Positions 53,585-63,281 of a DNA stretch of 64,000 nucleotides are shown piece by piece. A program made the position numbers and the translations under genes. The notes under the pieces were generated by a model. The model made no database searches. It was not told the origin of the DNA and saw nothing but the letters and a program-made list of their open reading frames with translations. Position 1 is the stretch's first letter. Every line of letters begins with the position of its first letter. This stretch comes from Aureococcus anophagefferens (lineage: Eukaryota > Sar > Pelagophyceae > Pelagomonadales > Pelagomonadaceae), in assembly GCF_000186865.1 (NCBI RefSeq), contig NW_008705574.1, positions 320,282-384,281 on the forward strand, read 5' to 3'.

Positions 53585-56500
53585 TTACAGTATCGCCTGC
53601 TCGCGCCCGCCCTGGTAGACGTCGTAGATCGCGATGTCGGAGGGCTCGCCGTCCTTCTTCTCCGCGCCGTTCTTCCGCTTGCCTGAACGCGTCTCTAAAC
53701 GCGCCGCGCCCTCCTTCTCCCGGGAGGCGCCGTTCCTCCGCGTGCCCTTCAATTCGACGCCGTCGTGGAGCGGGTTCGCGGTCGACGCGTCGCCGCCCGA
53801 CAGCGTCCGGCGGAGCGCCCAGACGGGCCGGAGGCAGCCGAGGAACGTGACGCCCTCGAGCCGCGCCTCGATGCAGGCCTCGACGATCGCCGCGAGGGGC
53901 CCGCTCGCGACGGACAAAACCACCATGATGACGCCGAAGCGCCGCGGCGGCCAGCCCGCGCGGACGTCGTCGTCGTCGATGTGCGTCTCCGCGTAGAGCA
54001 TGATCGTCAGGAAGAGCTGGAGGAAGATGACGCACTGCATCGCCGTCGCGAAGCGGTTCGTGCTGTCGTCGCCGTAGGGCGACAGGTAGGCGTACACCAC
54101 CGCGAAGGCGAGCGAGAGCATGGACGCCGTGTAGATCTTGCCGATGGACTCGTCGTCGTAGACCACAAGAAAGCCCGTGAGCGAGATGCGCCGGAGGCAT
54201 TCCGCGACCTCGAAGTACCAGCACCGCGGCGCGTACTCCGAGAAGAGGAACGCGAGGTGCGCGCACGCGGGGTCGATCTCGCGGTGCGACGTGAGGATGT
54301 TCTCGCCGAGCGTCGCGAGGCACGCGTCCGCGGCCTCGCGCGTGTTGCCCGGGCTCTCCGGCGACCGGAGCGCGCCGAGCGACGACCGGACGCGCACGTA
54401 CTCCTCCGCGGCGCCGTAGACCTTCAGGCCCGTCTCGTAGCGCCGGGAGAAGACCGTCGACCGCCGGCGCGCCGAGCTCTTCGACGCGTAGTTTTCGCGG
54501 AAGCGGAGCTCCGCGGGCGACTCGGGGCCCTTGCCCCCGACCTGCGCCGAAGAGACCGCGAGGACGTCGTCGCCGCCTTTCAGCACGTTCCGCACGAAGA
54601 CGTCGTAGTCGCGCGCCGTGACGCGGTCCCGCACGGAGAGCAGGAGCGCGAGGAACACGGCCGGAACCCCGACGGGGTAGATGAAGATGCAGAAGATCGC
54701 GTAGACCCGGTGGACCGCGTAGCGCCGCGACCGGCAGGAGACGGCGTAGTCCGCCGCGAGCCAGGACGAGTCCGCCAGCGGCGACCCCGCGGGCTCGCCG
54801 CCGAAGTCGTCGTCGCAAAAGAGCCTAAAGCGACGACGCTGGTCGTTTCCCCAGCGAACCATCTCTCGAACCACGGGACGCGGGTTCGCGCGTGCCCAGC
54901 ACCATGTTGGACACCGTCGTGTACAAGACGTGGACGGTCACGAGCGCGACGAGCGCGACGACCTCGAGGAGCGCCGATCCGTGGCGCCGTTTTAGGAGGT
55001 GATAAATCGCGAAGAGCGACGCGAGGAGCGCGACGGGCAGCGCCGTGAAGAGCTCCAGCCGGAACAGGTAGTCCCAGCCCGGCCGGTCGCAGGCCGTGCC
55101 CGCGGCCAGGAACGTCGTCGGGTCGAGGCCCAGCACCCGGAGCCGCTTCAGCAGGGACGAGAAGAGCTCCGGGAAGGACACCGCGGCGAACGTCTCCTGG
55201 AACGACCCGACGATCTGCAACGTCACGAGCAGGATCTTCAATTTGGGCACGAGCCAGGGCATCCAGCGCGCCGAGATGTCCTCGAAGACGTCCTTCGACC
55301 CCGCGAAGCGCCGCCGGAGCCAGGCCAGGACCCAGCGCGCGGCGGCGGCGCCCGCGGCGACGCACGCGGCGACGACGGCGAGCGCGACCCAGAGGCTCCG
55401 CGTCTTCCGCGCGGAGCACTTCGCGCACTTCAACGTCGCGCCGTCGAAGTAGTGGTGCCGCTCGCAGCGCGCGCAGCGCGGCCCCGCGTGCTTCCCCGCG
55501 CAGGCGCCGGACGGCGCGCGGACGTCGTCCCGGGGCGCCTCGTCGAGGAGATCGACGCTCCGGCAGTAGTTCTCCTTGCAGCGCACGACGTTGAGACTGT
55601 CGCGGCGCGACCGCCAGTAGCCCCGGTCCGGCACGAGGCGCCGCCCGCCGGCGCAGGTCGCGTGCTTCGGGCACGCGGCGCACGACTCGGAGGGCGCGAA
55701 GCTCACGGAGCCCGCCGCGCAGACGAGGCAGGTGGAGGTGCCGCTCAGCGCGTTCGTCGCGACGTACTCGCCCGCGACGCAGGCCCGGAGGACGACGGCC
55801 GCCGCCGCCTCGAGGCGCGGCGCGGCGCCGACGACCTCCGCGCGGAGCGTCAGGGACGCGTTGGGCGCCCGCGTGAGCGTGACGCCCCGGAAGACCGCGC
55901 GCCCGGCGACCGTGAAGCCCTTGGAGTCGCCCGTGAGCTCCGCGCCCTCGACGTCGAGCAGCACGGACTCGCCGTCGGACGTCGCGACGACGGACCCGTA
56001 GAGGTCGAGCACGCGCGCCTCCACGGACGCGTTGAAGACCACGCCGGACGCCTCGCGGTAGGCCGACCGGACGAAGCCGAGGGCCGTGACGCCCGTCGCG
56101 AGGCGGGGGCCGTAGAGGGCGTCGTTGCCGCGCGTTCCCGGCGGCAGCCGCGGCTCGCGCGTGTCGCGGACGTCGTAGAACGCCGCGCCGCCGCCGCCGC
56201 GCGGGGCCGCGTTGCCGCGGATTTGGTCGCCGGGGGCCGCGAACATCACGGACGCGTTCGACGCGTTGAGCCCGCCGCCGGAGCCCGACGACGCCTCGTT
56301 GCCTTCGACGACCGCGGCGCCGGCGGACGAGAGCGCCGCGCCGCGGACGAGGGCCGCGCCGCCGCCGTCGACGGCGGCAAAGTTCCGGGACAAGCTGCTG
56401 TTGCGCAGCTCGAGGGACGAGCCGTCGAGCCAGACGCCGCCGCCGGAGCCGCCCGCGGCGTTGCCGGCGACGACGCTCCCGCGGAGCGCGAGCGTCGCGG

Positions 56501-58952
56501 CCTCCGCGTGGACGCCGCCGCCGTCGCCGTCGCAGGCGTTGGCCAACACGGCGAGGCCGTCCGCGACGAGATGCGACAACGCGATCGACGCCGCGCCGCC
56601 GTCGCCGGCGACCGCCGCGTTCCCGACCAACGAGCAGTTCCGCAGCGTCGCCGACGACCCGCGAAGCGAGAGCGCGGCCGCGCCGAGGCTCGTCGTCGAG
56701 AAGACGACGGACGCGTTGACAGCGTCAAGCGTCGAGTCCACGACGTCAATCGCGGCGCCCGTCGCGTCGACCGCGCCGTCGACGGTCACGCCGCGGAGGA
56801 CGACCTTCGTAAAGTCGGCGAAGATCGCGGCGCCGGCCGTCTTCGAAAACGCGTCGGCGATGCGCACGTCGGCGAGGACGAGCCGCGCGGCGCCGACGGC
56901 GGAGACGCAGCAGCAGACGACGTTCGGGAAGTTGATCGTCGCATTCGACAGCGTCAGCGATGCGCCGGTCGTGAGGCCGAAGATCGCCGTCGGCGCCGCG
57001 TCGCCGGCGCTGAGGACGCCGTCGATGGCCACGACGGCGGACCGCTCCGCGTAGAGCAAGGCGCCCTCGTGCGTCGCGACGTTCGCCGACGACCGCGCGT
57101 CGCGCAGGTCGCAGGTCGCGGACACGGCGCAGTAGAGCACGGCGCCCTGCAACGCCTCGCCGCCGGCGAACGCGACGCCTCTGAGTCGACCGTAGGCGCC
57201 GTCGGCGACGTAGATGCCGGCGCCGCCCTCGGCGGAAGAGCCCGCGACGCGCGTCGTCCCGGCCCCGTCGATCGTCCCGTCCGACAAGTGCGCGAAGCCG
57301 CCGGTGTACGTCGCCGACGCGCTCGCCGCGAACGCGTCCGCGAGCGATACCGACGCATCGCCCGTGACAAACAAAGCGCCTCCGGCGGACGCGGAGCAGC
57401 CGGTCAGCGCGCCGCCCGCGAACTCGACGGCGGCAGCTCCGGCGACGTAGAAGCAGCCGCCCGAGTCGGCCGCGCAGGCGGTGGCGTTCGCGCCGGCGAA
57501 GGTCGCCACCGCGCCCTCGTCGAAAAAAGCCGCGCCGCCTTCCTCCGCACTCAGGCCCGCGAGGCCCGCCCGCGAAAAGGTCGCGACCCCGGACTCGACG
57601 TGGAAGCCGCCGCCCGACTTGCTCGCGGCCGTCGCCACGACGGTGACGTCCTCGACGGCGAGCGTGGCGGACGTGCTGTGGACGAAGCCGCCGCGCCGCG
57701 CGGCCGCGCCGTCGACGACGACGCGCGACAGGGTCACCGCGGGCTCGATCCAGACCCACCAGTAGTAGGCCGGCCCCACGAATCTCAAAACGCCGCCGTT
57801 GCCGTTCTGGCCGCCGCCTCTCGCGGCGTGGTCCTCGAAGACGGCGTCGGCGACGGTCGCGAAGGGCCGCGCCGGATAAGCGGCGCACACGTAATACGGC
57901 GCCCAATCGAGGAAGCCGCCGTCGTTCGCCGCGGCGTTGCGCGCCGCGCGCACGTTCGCGAGCTTCACGGAGCAGCCCGAGGAGTGGATCGCGCCGCCAG
58001 ACAGAATGTCGTCCTCGTAGTCGTCCTCTGCGACCGCGGCGTTGCCGACGAAGCGCAACGGCGGGCCCGTCGCGCAGCGCTCGTCGTCCGCGTCGCCGGC
58101 GTCGAGCGCCCCGTAGGAGGAGTGATGAACCGCGCCGCCCGCGGTGCCGACGTTTCCGAAGAAGCCCGACCCCGGCCGGATCGCCACGTCGGCCATGTAC
58201 GCGTGGATCGCGCCGCCGCCGTCGTCGGCCCGGCAGCCCGTGAAGTTCGTGAACCCAACGGCGACGTCGGCAAGGGAGAAGATCGCGCCGCCGAGGCCGC
58301 GGGTCACCGTCCACCACTCCCAGAACACCATTCCGTTCGTGTTGGTGTACGTTCCGGCGCTGCAGTTGCGGAACTCGCAGTGCCACGCGCGGACATCGCC
58401 GTCGGCGCGGATCGCGCCGCCGCGCGGCTCGTCCTCGCCGGGCTCCGGCTGCGTCACGACGCTGTCGACGACGCGCAGCCGCCGCAGCGTGAGGTCGCCG
58501 ACGGCCCGGAGCGCGCGGTGGCGGCCCGCGCCGTCGATCGTCTCAAAGCCCGTCGCGCCGCGGAGCACGACGTCGCAGCCGGACCGCACGAGGAGCCCCG
58601 CGCCGGTCGACGACGCCGTCGCGCGCACGACGACGCGGCCCGATATCGTCACGTCCGCGCAGGCCTCCGCGTCGAGGATGGCCTTGAGCCCGTCGTAGTC
58701 GGAAGCCGTGAAGTTGGCCCGTCCCGCCGGGCACGCCGCCGAGCAGCGCCCGCAGGCCAGCGGGCAGGCCGCGGCGATCTCGTCGGCGTCCGCGGCCGTG
58801 TAGAGCGCCGGGTAGTCGGCGGCGTAGGACTCGCAGTCCCAGCGCGCGTGCGCCGCGCAGGCCCGGCCGCGCCGGTCCACGAAGCTGGCGTCGTCGACGC
58901 AGCCGCGCGCGACCGCCGCGAGCACGAGCACGAGACTCGCGGCTGCCCGCAT
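53585..58952 (-). CDS. Giant beta-helix receptor-like membrane protein
   Basis: Exon 1 is 54880-58952 and exon 2 is 53585-54824, joined in phase 2 across a 55-bp GT-AG intron (1770 residues). It has a signal peptide (A-S-L-V-L-V-L-A-A-V-A-R-G) and an N-terminal Cys-rich segment. About 900 residues of parallel beta-helix follow, with recurring G-G-A-I, G-G-G-V/A and N-A-A/N-x-A motifs like polymorphic-membrane-protein repeats. A Cys-rich ephrin-receptor/TNFR-like block lies near residue 1060 (C-L-V-C-A-A-G-S-V-S-F-A-P, C-A-A-C-P-K-H-A-T-C). Six or more membrane spans follow (about 1190-1650), with a charged cytoplasmic tail. This layout is common in stramenopile cell-surface families. A role as adhesin or sensor is inferred; the ligand is unknown. 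Confidence 0.85.
54825..54879 (-). other. 55-bp intron resembling the short introner
   Basis: Intron of the beta-helix gene: donor gtcccg, acceptor ctttag. Its middle (ttcgagagatg, then gctggg and aaacgac) matches about 26 of 31 positions of the short introner at 23524-23606. No 8-bp duplication is visible at its borders, so it may be an older, shortened copy. Confidence 0.55.
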
Positions 58953-58967
58953 GGCTGCAGCTGAGTT

Positions 58968-59042
58968 TTTCAGTATGGCCGCGCGGAATACAGAGACTCC
59001 ATCGATTTCAGTATGGCCGCGCGGAATACAGAGACTCCATCG
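58968..59042. repeat. 38-bp tandem duplication upstream of the beta-helix gene
   Basis: The block starting tttcagtatggccgcgcgga at 58968 is repeated with a 38-bp period from 59006; the two copies agree at 37 or so positions. It lies 16-90 bp upstream of the start codon, where promoter or 5' UTR elements would be. Confidence 0.85.
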
Positions 59043-59103
59043 GATAGCTGCCCCAACGCCCAAAACTAAAAAGTTTGCCTTCAAGTTGCAGCAGGAGCCA
59101 AAA

Positions 59104-61461
59104 TTACAGCCGCGGGACCTGGGGCTCCGGGAGCACGCCCGGCAGCTCGCCGGCCGCGGCGTCGTCGTCGTCGTCGTCGCGCCGCGCCGCGTGGCGCTGG
59201 AGGTCCCGCCGCGCGCGGGCCATGTCGGCGTCGTCCGCGGGGATGCCCGCGGCGATGGCGCCCTCGAGCGCGGCCATGAGGCTCTCGGGCTCGTCGGCGG
59301 CCGTGCGCAGGCCGTGGCGCGCCTCGTCGACCTCCCGCTGGCGCAGGGCCGCCGGGTCGGCCGCCGCGCGCGCCGCGGCCGCGCGCTGGCCGTCGGCCTC
59401 GTCGAACTCCGGGTCCGCCTGGATGTTGTTGGCGCCGCGCCGCACGAAGGGGTCGAAGCGCACCGTCGACGTGAGGCCCCGCCCGCCGCAGTCCTTGATC
59501 ACGACGTCCTCGACGACGACGCGCACGTGCGCGGACACGCCGTCGCAGTAGCAGTACTGCACCGTCGACCCGGAGAGCCGGAAGGCGCCGCCGTGCACGA
59601 GCACGCCGTCGCGCGCGTGCTCGACGACGGAGCTCTCGAGGGCCACGTCGGCGCCGCGCGTCTCGAGCGCCGCGCCGTTGCCGTTCGAGAGGATGCAGCG
59701 GCGGAACGTGACCGCGCCCGCGGTCTCGGCGACGGCCGCGCCGCCCGTCACCAAGATCCGGTCGAGCGACACGCGCGCGCCGGAGACCTTGAGCGCCCTC
59801 ACCTCCGCGTGGGCGTCGCCGTCGACGACGACGCGGAGCTCGCCCGCGGCGCAGCCGCGCAGCGACGCGGCCTCGTCGTATTTGCGCGGCGCGAGGACGA
59901 TCAAAGCGCCCGTCGACGACGCCTCGGCCGAGGCGCAGGCCGCGCTGAAGGTCCCGAAGTCCTCGGGCACGCGCAGCGTCGGCGCGTTGGTCCGCGCGAG
60001 GGACGCGAGTTCGTCGCGGAGCGCCGTCGCGGCCCGTCGCGCGGCGGCGTCGCCGCCCGCGTCGACGACGGTCTGCGCGTCCGCGAGCGCGTCCTGGATC
60101 TTCCCCCGCGCCTTGAGCGCGCGGCACCGCCGGAGCCGCGCCTTCGCGTGGCCCGGGTCGAGGGCGAGCGCGTCGGTGGCGAAGCGCGCGGCCTCCCGGT
60201 GGCGGCCGAGGCGCAGGCACGCCTCGGCGCGGTTCGCGTGGAGCGACGGGAGCAGCCCCGCCGGGTCGCCGTGCGCGTCGAGCAGCTCCGCGGCCTCGCC
60301 CCAGCGCTTGAGCGCGACGTCGTGGGCCCCGGCGCCGAAGGCGTCGTTGCCCGCGGCCTTGCGCGCCGCCGCGCGCGCCACGGGGTCCAGGTCGTCGTCG
60401 CCGCCGAGCCGGCCGACGTAGGCCGCGCGCAGCCCGTCGCGGAGCGCGCGGAGCGAGCACCGCTCCCGCGCGTCCTCGCCGCGGTCGTTGCGATCCCGGA
60501 AACCGTCGCGGAGCCGGACGCAGGCCGCCGTGCGCAGGCTCGCGCGCGCGCCCTCGAGGCGCCGCGCGAGCGCCCGGACGACGGCCGCCGGCGCCTTGAC
60601 CGTCCGCGGCGGCCACTCGTCGCGCGCGTCGCTCGCGACGAGCAGCTGCCGCGCGGCCTCGGCCCGCGGGAGGAACGGGCCGTCGTCGCCGTGGGCGAGG
60701 TCGCCGGCCTCCGTCGCCGCGTAGAGCACCTCGATGACGGCGCCATTTCCGCCGCGGCGGCACCGGCCGAGCTCGACGGCGAGGCCGCCGCCGACGGCGC
60801 CGCCGTCGAGCGTCTCCTCGACGACGACGAGCCGCGGGAGGTCCGCGGCGACCCACGCGGGCGCCGCGCCGGGGAAGAGCAGGGCGTCTAAAGGCAGCGG
60901 GCCGTCGTCGTCGGTCCACGGCTCTAAGTCCTTCGTGTCCCGGTCGCCGCCGCCCAGCACGTCGAGCCGCGGATGGGTTACCGGCGACACCGTGAACGGC
61001 GCGCCGCCCCCTAACCCGCTCTTCACGCGCGCGAGCAGCTCCCAGCGCGCGCTCGACGCCGGCGCCTTGACGCGCAGGAACACGGCCATCATCTGCACGC
61101 CGAGGCGCCGGTCGTGGCACGCGAAGCGGAACCGCTCGTCCGCGGCGCCGCACAAATCGTGCGTGCGCACGGCCGCGGCCGCGCAGGCCAGCGCCTCGTC
61201 GGGCGCGCCGCCGGCGTTGCGCAGCACGGCCTCGGCGATGAGCTCGTCCGGCGACCGCAGGTTCGCGACGAACTCGGCGCCGAAGCGCTTTTCGAGCTCC
61301 GCGACGCTCGGCACGCGGTGCTCGTCGGGCTCCATGGCCAGGTCGTCGACGACGGCCGCGAGCGCCGCGTCCTCGTCGTCGTCGAAGGAAAATGCGTCGT
61401 CGCCATCGGCGTCGTCCGCGGCGGGCGCGTCCGGGTTCGCGGACTCCATCGCAGAGGCCAT
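59104..61461 (-). CDS. TPR plus right-handed beta-helix protein
   Basis: 785 residues from the ATG at 61461; another in-frame ATG at 61497 would add 12 residues, but that stretch has UTR-like base use. The acidic N-terminus is followed by about 300 residues of unassigned alpha/beta fold (R-L-V-V-V-E-E-T, L-L-F-P-G-A-A-P). Two or three TPR units follow at about 370-470 (A-A-G-N-D-A-F-G-A-G-A, A-N-R-A-E-A-C-L-R-L-G-R, A-L-A-L-D-P-G-H-A-K-A-R). A beta-helix spans about 510-690 (V-S-L-D-R-I-L-V-T-G-G, F-R-R-C-I-L-S-N-G-N-G, V-V-E-D-V-V-I-K-D-C-G-G). A charged tail ends it. TPR implies chaperone or partner binding. No signal peptide, so it is intracellular, unlike the beta-helix receptor next door. 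Confidence 0.75.
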   Translation of the reverse strand: MASAMESANPDAPAADDADGDDAFSFDDDEDAALAAVVDDLAMEPDEHRVPSVAELEKRFGAEFVANLRSPDELIAEAVLRNAGGAPDEALACAAAAVRTHDLCGAADERFRFACHDRRLGVQMMAVFLRVKAPASSARWELLARVKSGLGGGAPFTVSPVTHPRLDVLGGGDRDTKDLEPWTDDDGPLPLDALLFPGAAPAWVAADLPRLVVVEETLDGGAVGGGLAVELGRCRRGGNGAVIEVLYAATEAGDLAHGDDGPFLPRAEAARQLLVASDARDEWPPRTVKAPAAVVRALARRLEGARASLRTAACVRLRDGFRDRNDRGEDARERCSLRALRDGLRAAYVGRLGGDDDLDPVARAAARKAAGNDAFGAGAHDVALKRWGEAAELLDAHGDPAGLLPSLHANRAEACLRLGRHREAARFATDALALDPGHAKARLRRCRALKARGKIQDALADAQTVVDAGGDAAARRAATALRDELASLARTNAPTLRVPEDFGTFSAACASAEASSTGALIVLAPRKYDEAASLRGCAAGELRVVVDGDAHAEVRALKVSGARVSLDRILVTGGAAVAETAGAVTFRRCILSNGNGAALETRGADVALESSVVEHARDGVLVHGGAFRLSGSTVQYCYCDGVSAHVRVVVEDVVIKDCGGRGLTSTVRFDPFVRRGANNIQADPEFDEADGQRAAAARAAADPAALRQREVDEARHGLRTAADEPESLMAALEGAIAAGIPADDADMARARRDLQRHAARRDDDDDDAAAGELPGVLPEPQVPRL

Positions 61462-61568
61462 CGCGTGTGGTAAATCAGCGTTTATTGAAGCATTCATGAA
61501 GTTCCTCGGCGCGCGAACTGGAGCTGGGCAGCTTGATCGGGGCCGGCCCGCCAGCGCCGCCTGGGCTC

Positions 61569-63226
61569 ATGGCGCGACCCGATCCGGAAACCATCTTCGG
61601 TGACCCTGCCTTCGACACGGCCAACTACTCGAGTTGGATGACGATCCACTTCACCAAGCTCGAGCGCCGCGGCTGGGAACTCCAGAGCCAGTCGCCCAAC
61701 GACGAGCTGGACGTGCTCGTCTTCGACCTGCGCCTCGCGCGCGGGGCCTCGATCGATTCCCTGGACGTGGACGGGGTCATCGGCGGCGCGACGATGTTTT
61801 CGCGCAAACGGCCGCGCGCGCTGGTCGCGCACCTCGACGATGCGCGGCATTATCCCGTGTCGTACGCGCGGCCCCAGGTGAGGCAACTCATCGCCCAGTT
61901 TCCCGTGACCCCCGGTCGCCAAGAAGTGATCGCCTTCGCGTGCACGGGCGACGTGCCGCCGACCGGGCGCCGGCGCGCGCCGCCGGGGTTCTCGCACCAA
62001 TTCGCCATCACCACGTTCCACACAGGGCAGGACAAGGGTGATTCAACGTCGCTTCAACGTGAGTGTTCCACGCGCGCCCGTTCTAGAAAAAGCATCTACG
62101 CTTCGAGACCGTTCCGAAAGATGATCGCTCGTCCAAAAATCAGCCGAAACGAGTGGAAACCGGCCGAGAGAGGAGCATTTGAAGTTGGGAATTTCGCACT
62201 CTTGTCCTGCCCAGGTTCCACAAGCTCATGGAGGTGCGGGCCATGGTGGTCAACGGGCAGAAGCCCGACGGCGTCGAGAAGAGCTACTCCGAGGGGTTCA
62301 CGCCCGAGATGGGCCGCACGCGCGCGGAGCGCCGCGCGTGCGGCGCGTGCGGCAAAGCCGACGGCGGTGCGATGAAGGCGTGCGCCGGCTGCAAGCAGGT
62401 CGTGTATTGCGATAGCGCCTGCCAGAAGGCGGCCTGGAAGGGCCACAAGGCGGCGTGCCGCAAGTACCAGCGCGCCGCCGCCGACGTCGCCGCGCAATAC
62501 CGGAAGCTGAACCCTTCGATGAGCGAACGCGAGCTCGACGAGTACGCGCGGGACCAGACCAAGAACCTGTCGGAAGCGGGGCTCGACAACTGGCTCACGC
62601 CCGAGCAGTCGAAGCTTTTCCAGGAAGAATTCGAGGTGTTTCGGTTCCACGCGACCGACCCGACGGGCCCGAAGTTGGTGTCGAGCCAGCTGTCGAAGCT
62701 CCGATGCACGAAATTCGGCGCGCCGGACTTTGGGGACTCGGCCGAGGCCGTGCGCGCCAAGGGCCTCGCCGGGACGCGGAAATTGTATTGCGAGTTCACG
62801 CACGCCGGGTTTTCCGACTTTTTAGAACGCATGTATACGGATTCGAAGGGCCGCGAGAGCGGCAAGGTCGGCATCCAAGCCTTGCATATGGACGAGGCCG
62901 ACATTCGCGCGCTGTGGGCGAGGGGCGACAAGCCGGTTGATGCCAAGCTGAATAAGCTCTTGAAAGATCCGAGATTCGACCCGCGCACGCATTTCATCGT
63001 GCGGTTCGAGGACAGGGCCATCGGACCGAACGCGTCCGCGCTTATGTTGGCCGAGTTCGGGCCGCTCTTGGAAAGCGAAATCGCGAAGCTCGCCACCGCG
63101 GATCCCGAACTCGCGGCGCTTCTGTCCAAGAGCGGCGTCAAGGAAGCTGAGAAGCAGCCCCGGGCCGAGCCTGCCCCCTGCTTCGCCGCGGCCGGTTCCG
63201 TGGGGACGTACCCGGGCCTCGGGTAA
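61569..63226 (+). CDS. MYND zinc-finger protein, introner-interrupted
   Basis: Exon 1 is 61569-62014 and exon 2 is 62215-63226 (485 residues). Removing the introner plus one duplication (GT-AG, 200 bp) gives T-T-F-H-K-L-M-E-V-R and keeps the frame. The first 170 residues are an unassigned globular domain (I-H-F-T-K-L-E-R-R-G-W-E-L). The MYND finger follows directly after the intron: C-G-A-C-G-K, C-A-G-C-K-Q-V-V-Y-C, C-Q-K-A-A-W-K-G-H-K-A-A-C. A helical C-terminal half of 250 residues has no known match to me. MYND fingers bind Pro-rich partners and often sit in chromatin or assembly factors. The start at 61569 follows a cat-ATG in fair context; the frame before it has only a TTG. Confidence 0.8.
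62015..62222 (+). mobile_element. Introner element (family 2, copy 2)
   Basis: The body is 62023-62214 (192 bp, identical in length to the copy at 12733-12924), flanked by perfect 8-bp repeats gttccaca. Donor GT is the start of the first repeat; acceptor cag is the element end. Inverted ends cagggcaggacaagggtg and, read inward from the other side, ctgggcaggacaagagtg. The core tccaaaaatcagccgaa is at about 62132. Same orientation to the host gene as the other copy. Confidence 0.93.
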
Positions 63227-63234
63227 GGCGAAGG

Positions 63235-63281
63235 CCGGGATCGGTGACTCTAGGCTAAGACCGGGATCGGTTACTCTAGGC
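63235..63281. repeat. 21-bp tandem duplication covering a stop codon
   Basis: ccgggatcggtgactctagg at 63235 recurs at 63261 with one change (tt for tg), period 26 bp, between the MYND stop and the Canopy-like gene. The second copy contains that gene's TAG stop (63276-63278). Confidence 0.8.

Noticed and set aside
54999..58964. 1321-residue plus-strand frame opposite the beta-helix gene
   Set aside because: Arg/Ala/Gly-rich shadow of a strand with signal peptide, repeats and membrane spans.
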